DNA from: Lycorma delicatula
Lineage: Eukaryota > Arthropoda > Insecta > Hemiptera > Fulgoridae
Direction of reading: 5' to 3'
NCBI RefSeq assembly: GCF_047948215.1
Contig: NC_134460.1
Span: 10,163,501-10,227,500, forward strand
Length of the DNA: 64,000 nucleotides
The notes below the pieces were generated by a model, which was not told where the DNA came from, made no database searches, and saw only the letters and a program-made list of their open reading frames with translations. Below are positions 1-12,437 of this stretch, one piece after another. The stretch's first letter is position 1. Every line of letters starts with the position of its first letter. A program made the translations under genes and the position numbers.

Positions 1-25
1 TAACGTTAAAAATAAAAATTATATA
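1..25. repeat. Terminal fragment of a palindromic MITE, cut by the window edge
   Basis: The first 24 bases are identical to 55125-55148, the right-hand end of the palindromic element at 54957-55148. The match includes the TAACGTTA core and the following A/T-rich stretch. The rest of this copy would lie left of the window. A 24-base identity containing a non-repetitive core is unlikely by chance, but part of it is A/T-rich, so I am only fairly sure. Confidence 0.5.
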
Positions 26-3000
26 CAATAAGTTATACGTATAGGCGATTTTATTTTTATATACGAAAACAATTGGATTTCAGTAGGGGTTAACAACGCT
101 ATTGCCATTACAGTTCTGATGAAGAATAATGAGGTAATTTCATTCTTCCGATTTTTGAAACTTGTATTTTTATTAATTATATAAGATACTTCAATTTGAT
201 AAACATTAAAATTGAGGACATTCAGGCTCATAATTATTAGAGAATATTATTACAATCACACAAGCAAGGAAGCGATATAATACTAAAAATATATGTATTT
301 TATAAATAAAAAAATGCAAATAAAAAGTTATTCTCTTTTATATTGAATATTTTATTTTATTAGTGACTCTGTGAAGAAAATTAATCGATAAAATTTTATT
401 AAAAAACCAGAGAAAGATGTGATTCCATACAATAGTCTCTTTTGTGTATTAATTTACTGTAGATAACTATTTAAATGATGCATTTCCATTCCCCATTTCC
501 TGTTACTTGACGTGCTCTATTATTACTCATATATCGCTGTAGAAAAATTTTTTTCTATAGTTCAATCTAATCAATAGAAAATGAAGTTCGACACGCAAAA
601 GTCAAATTATAACTTACTCAACGTAACTCGTTTTTATTTAATATAATTTACTTTCTTTTTTAATCTATTTAGCCCTAATTGTTCATTTAATTATATATTA
701 AAAAATAGATAATTAGATTTAGTCGTTGCAATTATACCAGATAGGTCGTTAATTATAAAAGTGAATCTATAAATTCTCGGTTTGGAAAATCATCAATCGT
801 TTATAAATTTACATTTCATCTCCTTTCCAAGCAATTACTATTCTTTTATCGCCCTCTAAACTAGCTAGTTATTATTTATTAATCTGTTCTCTGGATAAAA
901 TATTTTCTTTTAATATTGTTTATTAATGATTTTAATTTAAACCTATTAATAAAGGTATTTTAAACAAAAATTGTTAAATACAATTGTTTTTTTTTTTAAA
1001 TATACAATTTTTCTTAGAACCTTCAATTTTTTTCAAAATTTAGAATTACAAAGTGTAAGCTAATTTTTTTTTTTTCAATTTGGTATCGGGTTGAAAAGTT
1101 AATATTTATGGAAGAATTGTATAGAATTACTCTGTCATTTTTACTAAATTTTTGAAATGTCTTTTATTTTTAAGTTTTTTTCAATGATTTACAAAAAGAA
1201 GCAAAACAGGGGTATTGATCTAATTTCTAATTGAGAGCTTTGTAAAGTTATCCCTTGTTATTATTATAATTATTTGAGAAAGATAGAAGAGAAATTGATC
1301 TCTCTCTGTCTCTATGTAATTAAATAAAACACAGAATTTTTAGCTTTTTAAAAGTGAAGTGGTATTCGCTGTTGATTAAAATTTTATTCCATATTACTGT
1401 ATGCATGTCATTTTAGTTAATATATATAACAGCATATCTTGTTAAACTTTTAGTTTTTCCGGTTGTCTATAATTTTTTTTTTTTAGCAAAGGACTTGAAA
1501 GTTCACAACGTTTCTGTCATCATATTTATGTTACCAACCTCTCTTTTTCTGGTAGGATTCTATAGACTGGTAAAATGTTATGAGGATATCGTAACTACTA
1601 AATAATATTTTCAAAGTTTTTAAAGTTGCATTTAAATTCAGGTTTGGTCGTTGTTATCGGCAGGAGTTATGAAAAATTTTAATATCTTTACATGAAAATT
1701 GAAATATTTTGTATTTTAAAACAAATATTCTCTCAAAAAAATGTTTTAATTATAAAAAGATGTTTTTCAATACAAATCTATATTTTAAAATGATTTCTAT
1801 TTCAGTTTTAATATATTGGTAGAATTTAGAGTTAGTTTGGACTGTATTTTTTGTTGAGATGGTAGATGATGAAATGAAGCAACGCTATGTTCTTCTTGAA
1901 TCGTTATATTTAATTTTTTGTTACCCTTGACATTTTAATTGAATTACAATAGTTACATTAAACTTAAGAATGTATGACACCTTAGTCGTAATTTAACTTG
2001 AAACTGAGTCCCCTTGGACTGAAATGAAAACACGACCGCACTGTGCGGGATCCTGACATAGAATATAACTAACACTAATTGTCCATCCGGACGAAATGAA
2101 TAATGCGACCTCTAACGTAGAATAGTCATATTAAATTAACTCGCCGGCCAGCGCTAGAGTGCAGCACCGACCGGCACAACATGGAACGGAACAATATTGT
2201 TGATAAACGATCTTAACTTTTGTATGCGTCTCTCACGTACCATTTTGTTATTAAGTAACAGTGTAGCATATATTTTTGAAATCGTATTTTTTTAGAAGGT
2301 AAAACTACTATCGTAGCGTACAGCTCCAGCCTTAGTCCGATTACCCTTACTGTGATAGATATAATTATTCTTCCTTGCAGCATTTTTTTGCTCAAACGTG
2401 GAAGGCTGGTAAAAGGCCGACTTTTTTGTCCCGTAACACGATGAAATTACACATATGAAATTAATTGGTGTAAGAAAGGAAACACAGAAATATTTTGTAA
2501 AGGGCGTCATTTAAATTTCCAATTTTATACGTCCAGCAACAGAATCAAAATCCTTCTTCTGACGACAGTCAGAAAGTAGAGAACGCTCCGGTTTAACAAA
2601 ATATTTTTTTATTCTATAAAATTGAAAAAATGATATTGTTATAAAATCAAATTCCTACCTATTATTAACCTGAAAAAAACCAATTTATTTAATATTCTAC
2701 TTGTAATTTAATATAACAATATATTTTACTTAAGAAGAAAAGCATTATCCGAATTCAAGTATTAAAACAATTTCATAAATAATATTCAGTAAAAACGATT
2801 TAAATAATTGATTTGAATTTAAACTAGATGATTTGTATTCATCGAATAGATATTAATAAAATAGAAAAATTGATGTAACAGCAGGTTTGTACAAAACGTT
2901 TGATCATTAAATTAATGTTATGTAGGCTAGAACAATTTGAAAGTGCAGTACTTATCGTCATTGCTAGAACACATGTATCAACTATAAAACTGTCTACTGT

Positions 3001-3429
3001 ACGTTTAGTACTAACAATTATTTATCGTTTGTACCTGCTTTTAAAGACCAAATAAATCTGTAAAAGCTTTAATATTGTTATAGTTTTTGCAGCTGTAGTG
3101 TATAATTATATTTATATATATATATAATAAAATAACCATAATTTTTATTACTGTATATAAAATGTTTAATTGATTTTTAATTTAATTAAAATTAAAAAAT
3201 AAAATATAAGTGGTATTAACAACCAAAAATGATTGCGTTGACAGTTCTCTTTCGTTGTATTAATGTATCACCAGATATTATAACATTCACATAAATTGTT
3301 TAAAGTAAAAGGTTTTACTTTCTGAACCGATTTAATGAGAGTAGGTAGGTATTGACATTGACAATAAAATTTATTCGTCAGATGTTTATATTTATAGACG
3401 TTTAAAAATTTTTGATTTCAAAGAAACCG
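26..3429. other. AT-rich stretch, no supported gene
   Basis: Only short AT-rich reading frames occur on both strands. Runs of T and A and a short (TA)n tract near 3115-3127 are seen. Bases 2000-2200 are somewhat richer in G and C, but I recognise no family there. Confidence 0.6.
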
Positions 3430-4069
3430 AACATCTTTTTACTTACTTGTAAAAGGTAAAGGAAGTATTGTGATCGCGAAAAATTTCGGTTTCTAGATTT
3501 CAACGGAAATATCCAAACGTACGTACGTATGAATCTCGCAATCAAAATCGATTAACCGTAGGATGTTGAAATTTTGGATTTAGGACTGTTGTAACATCTA
3601 GTTATGCACCTACCTTTTTGATTGCAATCGACTGAACCAAAAGTTTCCAAAAAAACCCAAAATACAAAACAATTTGGATTTTGGATATTTTTTTAACTGC
3701 AGTAATAAGCCCTAATTAACAGCTTTTCAACGATATATCACGTGGTAATTATTTTCATTGGTTCCTGTGTTAAGAGCCAAATGAAATTTTAATAATGAAA
3801 TATTTGGATCTTACAAGGGAAAGGCACATCGGTTCGAATCAGACTTCATGTCCTTTTTTTTACTTTTTTTAAATTGAAATATATTGATTTATTAATAATT
3901 ATATACCTCTGATTGTACAAATGGTTTCACCATAAATAACAATTCAATAATAATAAAAAAATATGAAAAAAATATCAGAAGTTATTAGTGAAATAAAATT
4001 GTATTTACTTTTTATTTTAAAAAAATTGTGTATATGTAATTTAATAGGCGTACTAGGAAATCATGTGGT

Positions 4070-5279
4070 GTACTATTCAGCCCTGCTATATCGCGCCGAG
4101 TTGTTAGAGGGCGCTGTTAGATTTGTGAAGTACAGGAGTAAATTGGAACCTATCCATAGGAGGTGTTGCATCAGAGTAGCGGCCGCCTATAGATGGTGTC
4201 CAGGAAGGCGGTTGAGGTGATTACTGGATTCCCGCCTGTAGACTTGATGACAATGCGGCGTAGCAGAACTAGAGAACTCTCCCATTAGAGGAAAGGAAGC
4301 TTTCTGCTGAAGAACTAGAAGAAGAGATCGCACAAACATGGCAGGAGCGGTGGGATCGAACCACGAAGATTAGGTGGACCCACCGCTTTATTGGGGACAT
4401 CAGGGGGTGGTGCCGGAGGACCCATGGCTCGCTGAGGTTTGAAGTAACGCAATTCCAGGCGGGTCATGGGGGATTCAGGTCTTATTTGTATAGATTCGGA
4501 CTCGATCAATCGGAAAATTGTCCGGAGTGCAAGGTGGAAGAGACCCCCCAAAATGTTTCCTTTTTGTGTCCGCGATTCACCGTAGTGCGTAGAGAGATGC
4601 TCGGCAACCTGAGACGTGAGTATATGTTCCGCACTGAAGATTCCCTACGAGTCCTATTACAATGTGAGGTACAGTGGAAGACTGTGGAAAGATTCGTGAG
4701 GACGGTCATGAGGAAGCTCCAATTACATGAGGAGTCTCGCAGAAGAGAATGGCGCCGGTGGGCGCGGGAGCGGACAGGTCCTCGGCTGAGCGCCTAGGGA
4801 GCCCCCCCGTACGTAGGGGGTCGCCTGGGTGCGATGAGGCCGGGGACACTCTGCTTGTGCCTCTGATGATGCTGAAGTGGTGTGACTATTTAATATTTCT
4901 GTCTTAACGGCTGTGTGGGTGTGTAACGCGTGGGTGTTGTGGATGTTATTAGCGTGTCCAGCTTTCTGCAGGTTCTTGTGTGTTGTTATCGGTGTCTATA
5001 TTTGACGTGTTGCTTCGTTGGGGTGTTGCTTCCAGTGACATTCGTTGGGGTGTGTGACATTGTTGAATTGTTATGACTGTGTGTGTGTGGGGGGGATTCC
5101 CACTTCTTCTGATGAAATGTTTTTATAAGCAGTCCCAGGAAGGTGGAAGCTAGGGTGGAGGTTTAGTCGGTAGTGCGCAGGATCCTTACATCCTTGGTTA
5201 TAACTAGCGGAACTTGTTAGCGAACCCGACACTGCTTAGGCACCCGTAAATGGGGTTCCTCCAAATCTTAAAAAAAAAG
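4070..5279 (+). mobile_element. 5'-truncated R1-clade LINE with TSD, inserted in repeat X
   Basis: The insert is bounded by TCATGTGGT at 4061-4069 and again at 5280-5288. It holds the end of an ORF2, then a GT-rich 3' untranslated region (about 4800-5270) and a short A run at 5271-5278. The X copy at 13.6 kb runs straight through the corresponding place, so it serves as an empty site. The 3' region also matches, on the other strand, the nested fragment at 17395-17977, including a shared block ending in GTTCCTCCA. R1-clade assignment rests on the ORF2 C-terminus and the untranslated-region structure. Most R1 elements are site-specific in rDNA; this one is dispersed. Confidence 0.75.
4075..4797 (+). 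pseudogene. Decayed ORF2 C-terminus of an R1-clade LINE
   Basis: The first readable part (to about 4200) encodes the region after the RT, with RRCCIRVAAAYR, which matches the family pattern of a conserved arginine-rich helix followed by a G-P-P-I/V-D-L type motif (GFPPVDLM is seen one frame over, near 4230). Frameshifts and stops follow. From 4486 a 103-codon stretch ends at 4797. It carries a terminal zinc-finger-like motif, CPECKVEETPQNVSFLCP. The family pattern is C-C-H-C; here the histidine position (4552-4554) is AAT, asparagine. With frameshifts and that loss the protein is non-functional. Confidence 0.7.
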
Positions 5280-5325
5280 TCATGTGGTACCCATATCAGA
5301 TTTTTTTAAATTATGTATCGTTTAG

Positions 5326-6679
5326 TTAAGGCACTGGATATAAAGAATTTTTCACAGAAAAAAGAACATTAATTTCTGTTGCTTTAAACTACTGCTTTTT
5401 CCAGTCTTTTTTATGATTATGATGTACGTAAAACGCTTGACATATAAGAGAAATTAATCAGGGGTGTGCTTTCTGTGGCAGTAATGATGTTCTCTATACA
5501 ACCAATCTTAGTGGTAAAACAGAATGACAGTGTTACTTATAGGGCACAATATATTACATGAATTTCAATGAGATTGGCCTTTTAATTTAAAACTATATAT
5601 TTGGCTAAGCAAAAAAGATAATTAGAAACCACTTCATTGTCCACTTTTCCTCATAAGCCTGGCACGGGAAGTTTGATATTTTTGAAAATTGCTATTACGA
5701 GTAATTCGGAATAACTTATACTCATGTCAGGTAAGTTACAAATATTAAGCTTTTAGAATACAATATAGATGTGGTTTCGGGTAAAAAATACATATAGGAT
5801 TTTTTGGCTTTTTATCTCGGGAACAGATTATCATAAAATCACGATCTAGTTTACTGAAACGGGGAATTGGTTTTTCGGATTTTTAGAGATATGGATATCG
5901 ATATGGTCTCTGTATTTCAAAGAAGATTGGAGATAATGAACGATTAATTAAATTGATATGATTCAAATTTATTTGTTAATTATTTATAAAATCACCCTCG
6001 TTGAATTAAAATGTAAGTTAATAAAATATTTTAACTTTTGAATATTTCATCAGTCGATTTTTAATGTTATTTTTTAATTATTTTCCTTTGAATTAGAAAG
6101 GGAATTACAGAAACGGAATTTAAATAAATATACACTATAATTTAGGTATAGTGTTATTCCGTAGTACCATAACTGAACAGATATTTTATTATCTAATAGA
6201 TACCTTTTCTATCTTACCGGTTGTTTGTCTGTGTGGAACAATTTTTAATCAGAGTAAAATTGAAAAATGTATGGGAATTCGACCCAAAACCAGCTGATAA
6301 ATCATTATGCTGACAACTACATCAATTCAACCGTGGTTACGATTTCAACTTAAATACAAAATTTTGTTATTTTGTACTAAACAAGTTTTGACCGACAAAT
6401 TAAAAGACAGAATATTCAAACAAAATTATAATAGTTTATTTTTTGATATTCTTAACTCTGTAGCTTTATAACTAAAAGGTAAACCGTACATTGAAATTAT
6501 TCATAGAAGGAGAAGATTCTGTAAGAGGTTTTTATCTATTACTGTGTACAATTTAAGAATAAAAAATAATTTAAAGGTTGTCTATTTTTTGAAAAGGATA
6601 ATTTTAGTTTTATATGATTTTTTGTATACTTAACTTACTTTTGTGTTAGGATCATAATATTATTGTAGTTTTTAAATTA
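5326..6679. other. AT-rich stretch, no supported feature
   Basis: No reading frame or recognisable family. Some stretches (for example 5760-5940 and 6180-6260) have the more even composition seen in dispersed repeats elsewhere, but no second copy is in the window. Confidence 0.5.
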
Positions 6680-8992
6680 ATTTTTTTTTTTTTTTTTTTT
6701 TTGTCTTCAGTCATTTGACTGGTTTGATGCAGCTCTCCAAGATTCCCTATCTAGTGCTAGTCGTTTCATTTCAGTATACCCTCTACATCCTACATCCCCA
6801 ACAATTTGTTTTACATACTCCAAACGTGGCCTGCCTACACAATTTTTCCCTTCTACCTGTCCTTCCAATATAAAAGCGACTATTCCAGGATGCCTTAGTA
6901 TGTGGCCTATAAGTCTGTCTCTTCTTTTAACTATATTTTTCCAAATGCTTCTTTCTTCATCTATTTGCCGCAATACCTCTTCATTTGTCACTTTATCCAC
7001 CCATCTGATTTTTAACATTCTCCTATAGCACCGCATTTCAAAAGCTTCTAATCTTTTCTTCTCAGATACTCCGATCGTCCAAGTTTCACTTCCATATACA
7101 GCGACACTCCAAACATACACTTTCAAAAATCTTTTCCTGACATTTAAATTAATTTTTGATGTAAACAAATTATATTTCTTACTGAAGGTTTAGCTTGTGC
7201 TATTCGGCATTTTATATCGCTTCTGCTTCGTCCATCTTTAGTAATTTTACTTCCCAAATAACAAAATTCTTCTACCTCCATAATCTTTTCTCCTCCTATT
7301 TTCACATTCAGTGGTCCATCTTTGTTATTTCTACTACATTTCATTACTTTTGTTTTGTTCTTGTTTATTTTCATGCGATAGTTCTTGCGTAGGACTTCAT
7401 CTATGCCGTTCATTGTTTCTTCTAAATCCTTTTTACTCTCGGCTAGAATCACTATATCATCAGCAAATCGTAGCATCTTTATCTTTTCACCTTGTACTGT
7501 TACTCCGAATCTAAATTGTTCTTTAACATCATTAACTGCTAGTTCCATGTAAAGATTAAAAAGTAACGGAGATAGGGAACATCCTTGTCGGACTCCCTTT
7601 CTTATTAGGGCTTCTTTCTTATGTTCTTCAATTGTTATTGTTGCTGTTTGGTTCCTGTACACGTTAGCAATTGTTCTTCTATCTCTGTATTTGAACCCTA
7701 ATTTTTTTAAAATGCTGAACATTTTATTCCAATCTACGTTATCGAAAGCCTAGGTCTATAAACGCCAAGTATGTTGGTTTGTTTTTCTTTAATCTTCCTT
7801 CTACTATTAATCTGAGGCCTAAAATTGCTTCCCTTGTCCCTATACTTTTCCTGAAACCAAATTGGTCTTCTCCTAACACTTCCTCCACTCTCCTCTCAAT
7901 TCTTCTGTATAAAATTCTAGTTAAGATTTTTGATGCGTGACTAGTAAGCTAATTGTTCTATATTCTTCACATTTATCTGCCCCTGCTTTCTTTGGTATCA
8001 TAACTATAACACTTTTTTGATGGAAATTCCCCTTTTTCATAAATATTACACACCAGTTTGTATAATCTATCAATCGCTTCCTCACCTGCACTGCGCAGTA
8101 ATTCTACAGGTATTCCGTCTATTCCAGGAGCCTTTCTGCCATTTAAATCTTTTAATGCTCTCTTAAATTCAGATCTCAGTATTGTTTCTCCCATTTCATC
8201 CTCCTCAACTTCCTCTTCTTCCTCTATAACACCATTTTCTAATTCATTTCCTCCGTATAACTCTTCAATATATTCCACCCATCTATCGACTTTACCTTTC
8301 GTATTATATATTGGTGTACCATCTTTGTTTAACACATTATTAGATTTTAATTTATGTACCCCAAAATTTTCCTTAAGTTTCCTGTATGCTCCGTCTATTT
8401 TACCAATGTTCATTTTTCTTTCCACTTCTGAACACTTTTCTTTAATCCACTCTTCTTTCGCCAGTTTGCACTTCCTATTTATAGCATTTCTTAATTGCCG
8501 ATAGTTCCTTTTACTTTCTTCATCATTAGCATTCTTATATTTTCTACGTTCATCCATCAGCTGCAATATATCGTCTGAAACCCAAGGTTTTCTACCGGTT
8601 CTCTTTATTCCGCCTAAGTTTGCTTCTGCGGATTTAAGAATTTCCTTTTTAACATTCTCCCATTCTTCTTCTACATTTTCTACCTTATCTTTTTTACTCA
8701 GACCTCTTGCGATGTCCTCCTCAAAAATCTTCTTTACCTCCTCTTCCTCAAGCTGCTCTAAATTCCACCGATTCATCTGACAACTTTTCTTCAGGTTTTT
8801 AAACCCCAATCTACATTTCATTATCACCAAATTATGGTCGCTATCAATGTCTGCTCCAGGGTAAGTTTTGCAGTCAACGAGTTGATTTCTAAATCTTTGC
8901 TTAACCATGATATAATCTATCTGATACCTTGCAGTATCGCCTGGCTTTTTCCAAGTGTATATTCTTCTATTATGATTTTTAAATTGGGTGTT
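6680..8992 (-). mobile_element. RTE-type LINE, copy A, 5'-truncated
   Basis: Element reads right to left and ends in a poly(A) tail, seen as a T run at 6680-6703. It aligns with copy H (55411-57803) from the C-terminal part of the endonuclease to the 3' end. Homology stops at about 8992, inside the endonuclease, as expected for incomplete target-primed reverse transcription. I found no convincing target-site duplication. The 3' terminal inverted repeat CAGTCA-AA-TGACTG is intact next to the tail. Several small deletions relative to the other copies break the reading frame. Confidence 0.85.
6707..8990 (-). pseudogene. RTE endonuclease/reverse transcriptase, broken (copy A)
   Basis: The product would cut target DNA and copy the element RNA at the nick. 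Read on the minus strand: endonuclease C-terminal part with YTWKKPGDT, QIDYI and the SDHNL motif (about 8990-8800), an acidic linker, then RT blocks with GRKAPGIDGIPVELL, VRQGCSLSPLLFNLYME and the FADD catalytic box (7456-7467), and a C-terminal region with GSETWTIG. Compared with other copies, frame breaks lie near 8017 (8-base loss), 7945 (1 base), 7750 (5 bases) and 7187 (4 bases). The frames therefore run 9046-7973, 7722-7144 and 7168-6707. The first few codons of the 9046 frame are flanking DNA. Confidence 0.85.
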
Positions 8993-10020
8993 GGGTCTCT
9001 TGTACGGGAAAAAATAAAAATGTCTCGATAATTTAGGATTTTTCAATAAATTTATAGTTTAAAAGAGCGTTTTGAATAGATCATTGTGATTTTTGTAATA
9101 ATAGAATGAAATCTAATTTGTAATTTCCAATTCACTAAGCATGTGAATTTCCTTGAACATAGATATCTGAAAACACCATACCATGATTGTTATGTAATTG
9201 CAGATACCTGAAATAAACCTTTACACCATTTGTATATTTAACTGCAAAAAATATAATTTTAAAAACTGTATGTATAAAAAAAAAATTCGTGACGTAATAA
9301 TCATATTGGATAGATCTATCATATTGATAGATCATACTGGAATTGAAGATACTTCAAGAAAAAAGTATTTCTATTATTATTATTATTTTTTTTTAGAAAT
9401 AATAACTGGCAATAAGGAAAATGAGAAAAAGAGAATAAACCAGCTAAATTAACTGGAAATTGAATGTGTGCATTTGTGTATGTGTTTACACGTTTGCGCG
9501 CGTGAGTGTTGGTGAATGACGGCGAGTATTTGAAATAAGAAGATATCTTGGATACTTGGATATAAACTGACACTCCTGCAATGTGATAAATACTACTTTT
9601 TTTATCGATTTTTGTCTTCTTTATACTGCAATTCAATGACTTCGAGATAAGAGTTTATTTATTAAATCTGTTACGTTCTTTGTAGTAGTTTAAAAAATCG
9701 AACTCTGACTGAAAATAAATAATAATGTGGATTTATAAAGATGTACGATATTATTAAAAATCTTATTAGTCATATTATTATTTTTATTATTTATTTATTA
9801 TTTTTATTTGTTATTATTTTTATTGTGCATTTAAGTTGTACATATATATAATAATAATTATAATTTTTTTAAAAGCTTGGTTCGGAGTACCAATGAATTA
9901 AATTTTCCATCTTCCACGGTTCAAATAGATTAAAATTCTTTTAAATGACAAATTTATTTGATAAGATTATGTTTGTTGTATCTATTAAACTATACAGATC
10001 AGAACTTTATTTAAGTCTTT
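8993..10020. other. AT-rich stretch between RTE copies A and B
   Basis: No supported gene. Frames here are short and AT-driven. A run of TTATTATTATT-like sequence occurs near 9370 and 9775-9830. Confidence 0.5.
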
Positions 10021-10026
10021 ATCTAT

Positions 10027-10638
10027 TAAAGATGGACCACTGAATGTGAAAATAGGAGGAGAAAAGATAACGGAGGTAAAAGAATTTTGTTATTTAGGAA
10101 GTAGAATTACTAAAGATGGACGAAGCAGGAGCGATATAAAATGCCGAATAGCACAAGCGGAACGACCCTTCAGTAAGAAATATAATTTGTTTACATGAAA
10201 AACTAATTTAAATGTCAGGGAATGATTTTTGAAAGTATATGATTGGAGTGTCGCTTAATATGGAGGTGAAACTTGGACAATCGGAGTATCTGAGAAGAAA
10301 AGATTAGAAGCTTTTGAAATGCGGTGCTATAGGAGAATGTTAAAAATCAGACGGGTGGATAAAGTGACAAATGAAGAGGTATTGCGGCAAACAGATGAAG
10401 AAAGAAGCATTTGGAAAAATATAGTTAAAAGAAGAGACAGACTTATAGGCCACATACTAAGGCATCCTGGAATAGTCGCTTTAATATTGGAAGGACAGGT
10501 AGAAGGAAAATATTGTGTAGGCAGGCCACGTTGGGAATATGTAAAACAATACTGAAATGAAACGACTAGCACTAGATAGGGAATCTTGGAGAGCTGCATC
10601 AAACCAGTCAAATGACTGAAGACAAAAAAAAATAAAAA
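10027..10638 (+). mobile_element. RTE-type LINE, copy B, 5'-truncated
   Basis: Aligns with the last quarter of copy H (from about 57173), C-terminal to the RT catalytic box, and ends in an A-rich tail (10622-10638). ATCTAT at 10021-10026 recurs at 10639-10644 and may be a short TSD, but six AT-rich bases are weak. The copy carries stops (for example in the GEWTIG-like region near 10200-10260) and a deletion of about 28 bases at 10549 that removes the segment between VKQ and the terminal TEMKRLALD block. An open stretch remains at 10319-10555. Non-functional. Confidence 0.85.
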
Positions 10639-10689
10639 ATCTATATGTGATGTTTCACAAGTTGTCTGCATCTTCACGCGGATACACCT

Positions 10690-11400
10690 TAAAAGACCAC
10701 GCAAATTTCCCTCCAGTCTTTTTCTTTCCAGTTTTTCACTCGCAGAACTTCTAAGTCAGAACTAGTATGATGCATCCACTTTGGTCTTGGTCTCCCTACG
10801 GGTCTTTCTCCAAATGGATTAGCTAAGAACATCTTAGTTTTACATTGAAAAATCCGTATAGATGTCCTGTTTGAAATAATTACCATTTTTTCTTTATCTC
10901 CATTCATCTATTATAGTGTTTTTTTATCGGACGGTAAATTTTTTTCAATACTCTACGGTTTTAGTTTTTTGCATGCTATTTTCCGAGTGATCATGTTTCA
11001 CAAACGTAGAGCAATATTATCCTATTATGTTGTGCAGGTCCAGCTTATTATTTCATGGAAGGCTCTGCTTTTAAGCACTTCATTTAAAATAAAATTTTTC
11101 TATTTGTTGTTGCGATTCTGCTTTCAACTTCTGTTTCTAAAACTCCTGTTTATGTAAAGACAGACCCCCAAATATTTGAATTCTTTTACCCTTTTGTATT
11201 TTCCTACCTGTAAAGTTAATTTTCACTACCGCTGTTCTTTGAGATTGAGAAATACTCTGCCTTTTCTTGGTAGATGTTTAATAAAGCTTTCTTTGCATTC
11301 TTTTCAAGGGGCTCCACCATTTTAATAAGTTCTTTTACGGTTTCAAGTAGCAGCGTCAGATAATCTGTATACGCTAGAATCTGGGTAAAAATTCTCCCTG
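10690..11400 (-). pseudogene. Old, internally deleted LINE RT remnant
   Basis: Minus-strand translation near 11390-11210 gives LAYTDYLTLLLETVKELI and then KAEYFSIS. This aligns with the RT catalytic block LAYADDLTLLAD...K of non-LTR retrotransposons; here the two aspartates have become T-D-Y. It continues with VKEFKYLG near 11180. After a gap, 10840-10693 gives NPFGERPVGRPRPKW and then a DLxxLxVKNWKE pattern, the usual C-terminal end of such proteins. Several frameshifts and stops. It is a different family from the RTE copies, judged by sequence. Confidence 0.65.
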
Positions 11401-12437
11401 TTTTTTTTTTTTACCTTATACGCATTATTGTACTTTTACATTAGCTTACTTGTACCTTTGTTAATATATATTTTTTTAGAAACATTTTTCTTTAATTACC
11501 ATCAGCCTGGCAGACGACATTTTATATTATCCCACTTATGACGTGAGAAATAGAATCTGATTTAAAATTATAATACTTTATTTTGTATGTATTGTACCGT
11601 GTAAGGATTTTTTTCTTCTATAAGACAATCAGAAAAGTGAAAGAAAAAAAGCTTCATAAATGCGTACAGTTATGTCTTTACTAGCGCTAGATTTGTCACT
11701 ATACGTTTTTATGTTTATCGATAATCAACCTTTAACCTCAGCAATAGGAAAATAATATTCAACATTTTTAAGAGATTTTCTAATTATCAATTGTAAGACA
11801 TTTTTTGCAGTTTCTAAATATCAGCTATCAGTTTCACACTTGCTAATGTCCCACTAGATCTAGAAAAATACTTTTAAATGTTGTGATCAATATTTTATCA
11901 AAAACTTTTAAAAATTTAAAAATGAAAACAAATCATATTTTTGTGAATTTTACTATTTCTATTTAAATATGACATCTGTTTCTATACACTACCTCCTTCA
12001 GTTGATACTAAACCTTAAAAGTTAAATACAAAAATACATGAAATCAGTAAAGTATATATAGTTAAAGAGAAACAGTAGGGAGTGTTCACATTCATCAGCA
12101 ATACATAAATTTATCAGCTAATACTATTGGTCTATTTCAGAAAATGAGTAGTATTTATATTTAAATTCCAGGCTTATCTCGCAATTTATAAGTTTAACAA
12201 CGGTGAACTATTCGAGTCTAATTGAAGGAAGGTGCTGAGTACCGAACGAAACAGCTGTCATGTTTAATTTTTCACTAAATTAATTTTAATTTGTCAGTTC
12301 GACTTGGTCAAAAAACATACTTTGTTTTCATTTACCAATGTTTTATTATGGATTTTCACTTAGTAAAAGCATCGTCCATCGATTATAAAATTCAATGGAA
12401 ATAAATTTTTGAATTTTTATGGCTGAAATTTTGATTT
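11401..12437. other. AT-rich stretch, no supported feature
   Basis: No coding signal on either strand and no repeat shared with the rest of the window. Confidence 0.5.

Larger units (their letters stand above)
3430..5325 (+). repeat. Interspersed repeat X, copy 1, split by an R1-like LINE
   Basis: Bases 3430-4069 align along their length with 12438-12928 plus 13516-13620, and 5280-5325 aligns with the following 13610-13650. Shared landmarks are the GATCGCGAAAAATTTC block near the start, the ATTGCAATCGACTG block, and a GGTTCGAATC motif near 3833 followed by a T run. That motif resembles a tRNA B box, but I see no paired A box. Copy 1 is interrupted at 4070-5279 by a LINE. The X family is unclassified. 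The repeat is real because two copies are in the window; its nature is unknown. Confidence 0.75.

Noticed and set aside
3825..3860. Pol III gene in repeat X
   Set aside because: Only a B-box-like motif and T run; no A box at a suitable distance.
8058..8504. Serine-rich 148-codon plus-strand frame (also at 34086-34514 and, on the minus strand, 55977-56423)
   Set aside because: Antisense shadow of the acidic RTE linker and RT; it recurs wherever that RT segment occurs.
10021..10644. Secure TSD for RTE copy B
   Set aside because: Only six A/T-rich bases match (ATCTAT); kept as possible only.
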